A stretch of DNA of 7,565 bases. Origin: Planctomycetota bacterium (GTDB lineage Bacteria; Planctomycetota; Phycisphaerae; Sedimentisphaerales; SM23-30). Positions 6,667-7,565 of this stretch are shown one piece after another; the stretch's first letter is position 1, and every line of letters starts with the position of its first letter. Location of the stretch: assembly GCA_022705365.1 (NCBI GenBank), contig JAKJEP010000148.1, forward strand, positions 364-7,928, read 5' to 3'. The notes under the pieces were generated by a model, which did no database searches, had not been told where the DNA came from, and worked only from the letters and a program-made list of their open reading frames with translations. The translations under genes and the position numbers were made by a program.

Positions 6667-6672
6667 CTCCTC
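6667..6672 (-). promoter_or_regulatory. Strong ribosome binding site of dapA
   Basis: GAGGAG on the minus strand lies seven bases before the ATG at 6659, near-ideal spacing. It favours this start over the TTG at 6665, which would be only one base away from the site. Confidence 0.8.
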
Positions 6673-6678
6673 TAAAAA

Positions 6679-7416
6679 TTACTGCTGACAATAGGAGCTA
6701 TACTTATCAATCAATTCAATCATCTCGCGGGTCGCCTGCCGGATGCCGACAAACACCGAACGGACGATGATGCTATGGCCGATATTGAAATCTTCAAGGC
6801 CTTCCAGGGCAGCGACCGGGCCGATATTACGGTAGGTCAGGCCGTGCCCGGCGTGAATGATCAGACCACAGGCCCAGCCGATATCGCGAGCCTTTTCCAG
6901 TTCGCCCAGGCGTCGAGTCAATTGTGCCTGGCTGGGAGCGTTGGCGTAACTGCCGGTATGCAGCTCCACCGCCTGGCAGCCGGCCTGGGCGGAAGCCTTC
7001 ACCTGGTCCTCGTCGGGGGTGATAAAAGCAGACACTTCGATATCCGCCCGGTTCAAACGCCGCACCACCGCAGCCAGATGCTTCTGGAGTTTGCGGCAGT
7101 CCAGGCCGCCTTCGGTCGTCAGTTCCTGGCGTTTTTCCGGGACCAGGGTAACCTGATCGGGCTTGACTTTCAAGGCGAAACGCACCATCGCCTCGGTCAT
7201 CGCCATTTCCAGGTTCAGCTTGACCTTGGCCACCTGCCGGACCAGTTCGACATCGCGCGGCTGAATGTGCCGGCAGTCCTCCCGCAGGTGCATGGTAATG
7301 CCGGAAGCGCCGCCGAGCTCACATTCCGCGGCCGCCCATACGGGATCCGGTTCATCGGCTTTCCGGGCCTGGCGAATGGTCGCCACATGATCGATATTTA
7401 CATTCAACTGTGCCAT
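6679..7416 (-). CDS. pdxJ: Pyridoxine 5'-phosphate synthase
   Basis: PdxJ condenses 1-deoxy-D-xylulose 5-phosphate with 3-amino-2-oxopropyl phosphate to give pyridoxine 5'-phosphate, the ring-closing step of the DXP-dependent vitamin B6 route, in the cytoplasm. The 245-residue length is normal. The TIM-barrel motifs are all present: NVNIDHVATIRQAR (5-18), ITMHLRED (40-47, His43), NLEMA (68-72, Glu70), VPEKRQELTTEGGLD (92-106), ELHTGSYA (151-158), HAGHGLTY (188-195, His191) and NIGHSII (211-217). The common EDRRHI motif reads EDCRHI here, with Cys48 in place of the first Arg. The ATG at 7416 has only a weak GAG-type ribosome site eight bases upstream, but the N-terminus matches the family exactly. 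It starts 39 bases after the upstream gene's stop and ends 19 bases before dapA. A TATAGT sequence (minus strand) lies just upstream without a matching -35 box, so transcription probably reads through from the preceding gene. Confidence 0.96.
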   Translation of the reverse strand: MAQLNVNIDHVATIRQARKADEPDPVWAAAECELGGASGITMHLREDCRHIQPRDVELVRQVAKVKLNLEMAMTEAMVRFALKVKPDQVTLVPEKRQELTTEGGLDCRKLQKHLAAVVRRLNRADIEVSAFITPDEDQVKASAQAGCQAVELHTGSYANAPSQAQLTRRLGELEKARDIGWACGLIIHAGHGLTYRNIGPVAALEGLEDFNIGHSIIVRSVFVGIRQATREMIELIDKYSSYCQQ

Positions 7417-7455
7417 TTGACTATCTCACTATAGTAACGGTTTTACGAGATCTTT

Positions 7456-7565
7456 TCACTTTTTATTTTTTTGCCACTGCCGGGCACTGATAGCGGCGGA
7501 ACTGCTGCCTTCCCAGCGGTGCTCGCCGATCTTAGCGACGATTCGCTCAGCCAGTTCCATGGCGG
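7456..7565 (-). CDS. 3' end of an unidentified protein gene
   Basis: On the minus strand an open frame enters from the window edge and ends in TGA at 7456-7458. It gives 35 residues starting AMELAERIVAKIGEHRW and ending in a basic tail, QWQKNKK. An amphipathic helix followed by a Ser/Ala-rich, basic end is all that can be seen, and I do not recognise the family. Support for it being real is position: same strand as pdxJ, 39 bases before its start, and GC-rich codons up to a normal stop. The last codons include a run of seven A (minus strand). Confidence 0.6.
   Translation of the reverse strand, partial: AMELAERIVAKIGEHRWEGSSSAAISARQWQKNKK

Overview
The window looks like chromosomal DNA from a free-living bacterium, most likely a planctomycete of the class Phycisphaerae. 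The main clue is the C-terminus of the small secreted protein at 2046-2693: one dockerin-like calcium loop (D-x-N-x-D-G-x-V-N-x-x-D) followed by a short helix ending in Trp-Leu. From memory this is a frequent tail on exported proteins of that group. Secreted polysaccharide-degrading enzymes and a GH133-type glycogen debranching enzyme fit the same picture, but the placement is an inference. I see no insertion sequence, tRNA, rRNA, CRISPR array or phage gene.

Layout: (1) 2-1867 (+): 3' part of a glycogen debranching enzyme, 5' end outside the window. (2) 1868-2045: intergenic stretch with several inverted repeats and a good sigma70-type promoter (TTGACT, 17 bp, TATAGT), with a small inverted repeat lying across the -35 box. 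(3) 2046-2693 (+): an Hcp-fold protein, the family that forms the type VI secretion tube, but with an N-terminal signal peptide and a C-terminal dockerin-like tail. (4) 2694-2908: gap between convergent genes with a perfect 20-bp palindrome and a short stem-loop, no strong terminator. (5) 2909-5608 (-): secreted GH36-type alpha-galactosidase with an extra N-terminal region. (6) 5609-5780: gap holding the alpha-galactosidase ribosome site, an AT-rich direct repeat and a 12-bp bulged inverted repeat. (7) 5781-7565 (-): a tight gene string of an unidentified gene (3' end only), pdxJ and dapA.

How the genes relate: the debranching enzyme acts on internal glycogen, and the alpha-galactosidase on galactosides outside the cytoplasm. 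pdxJ and dapA are housekeeping biosynthesis (vitamin B6; diaminopimelate/lysine) and are probably co-transcribed with the gene upstream. The Hcp-like gene has its own promoter and no type VI secretion neighbour in view. It is the most unusual item here: a tube/ring protein apparently exported by the general secretory route and carrying a surface-type calcium-binding tail.
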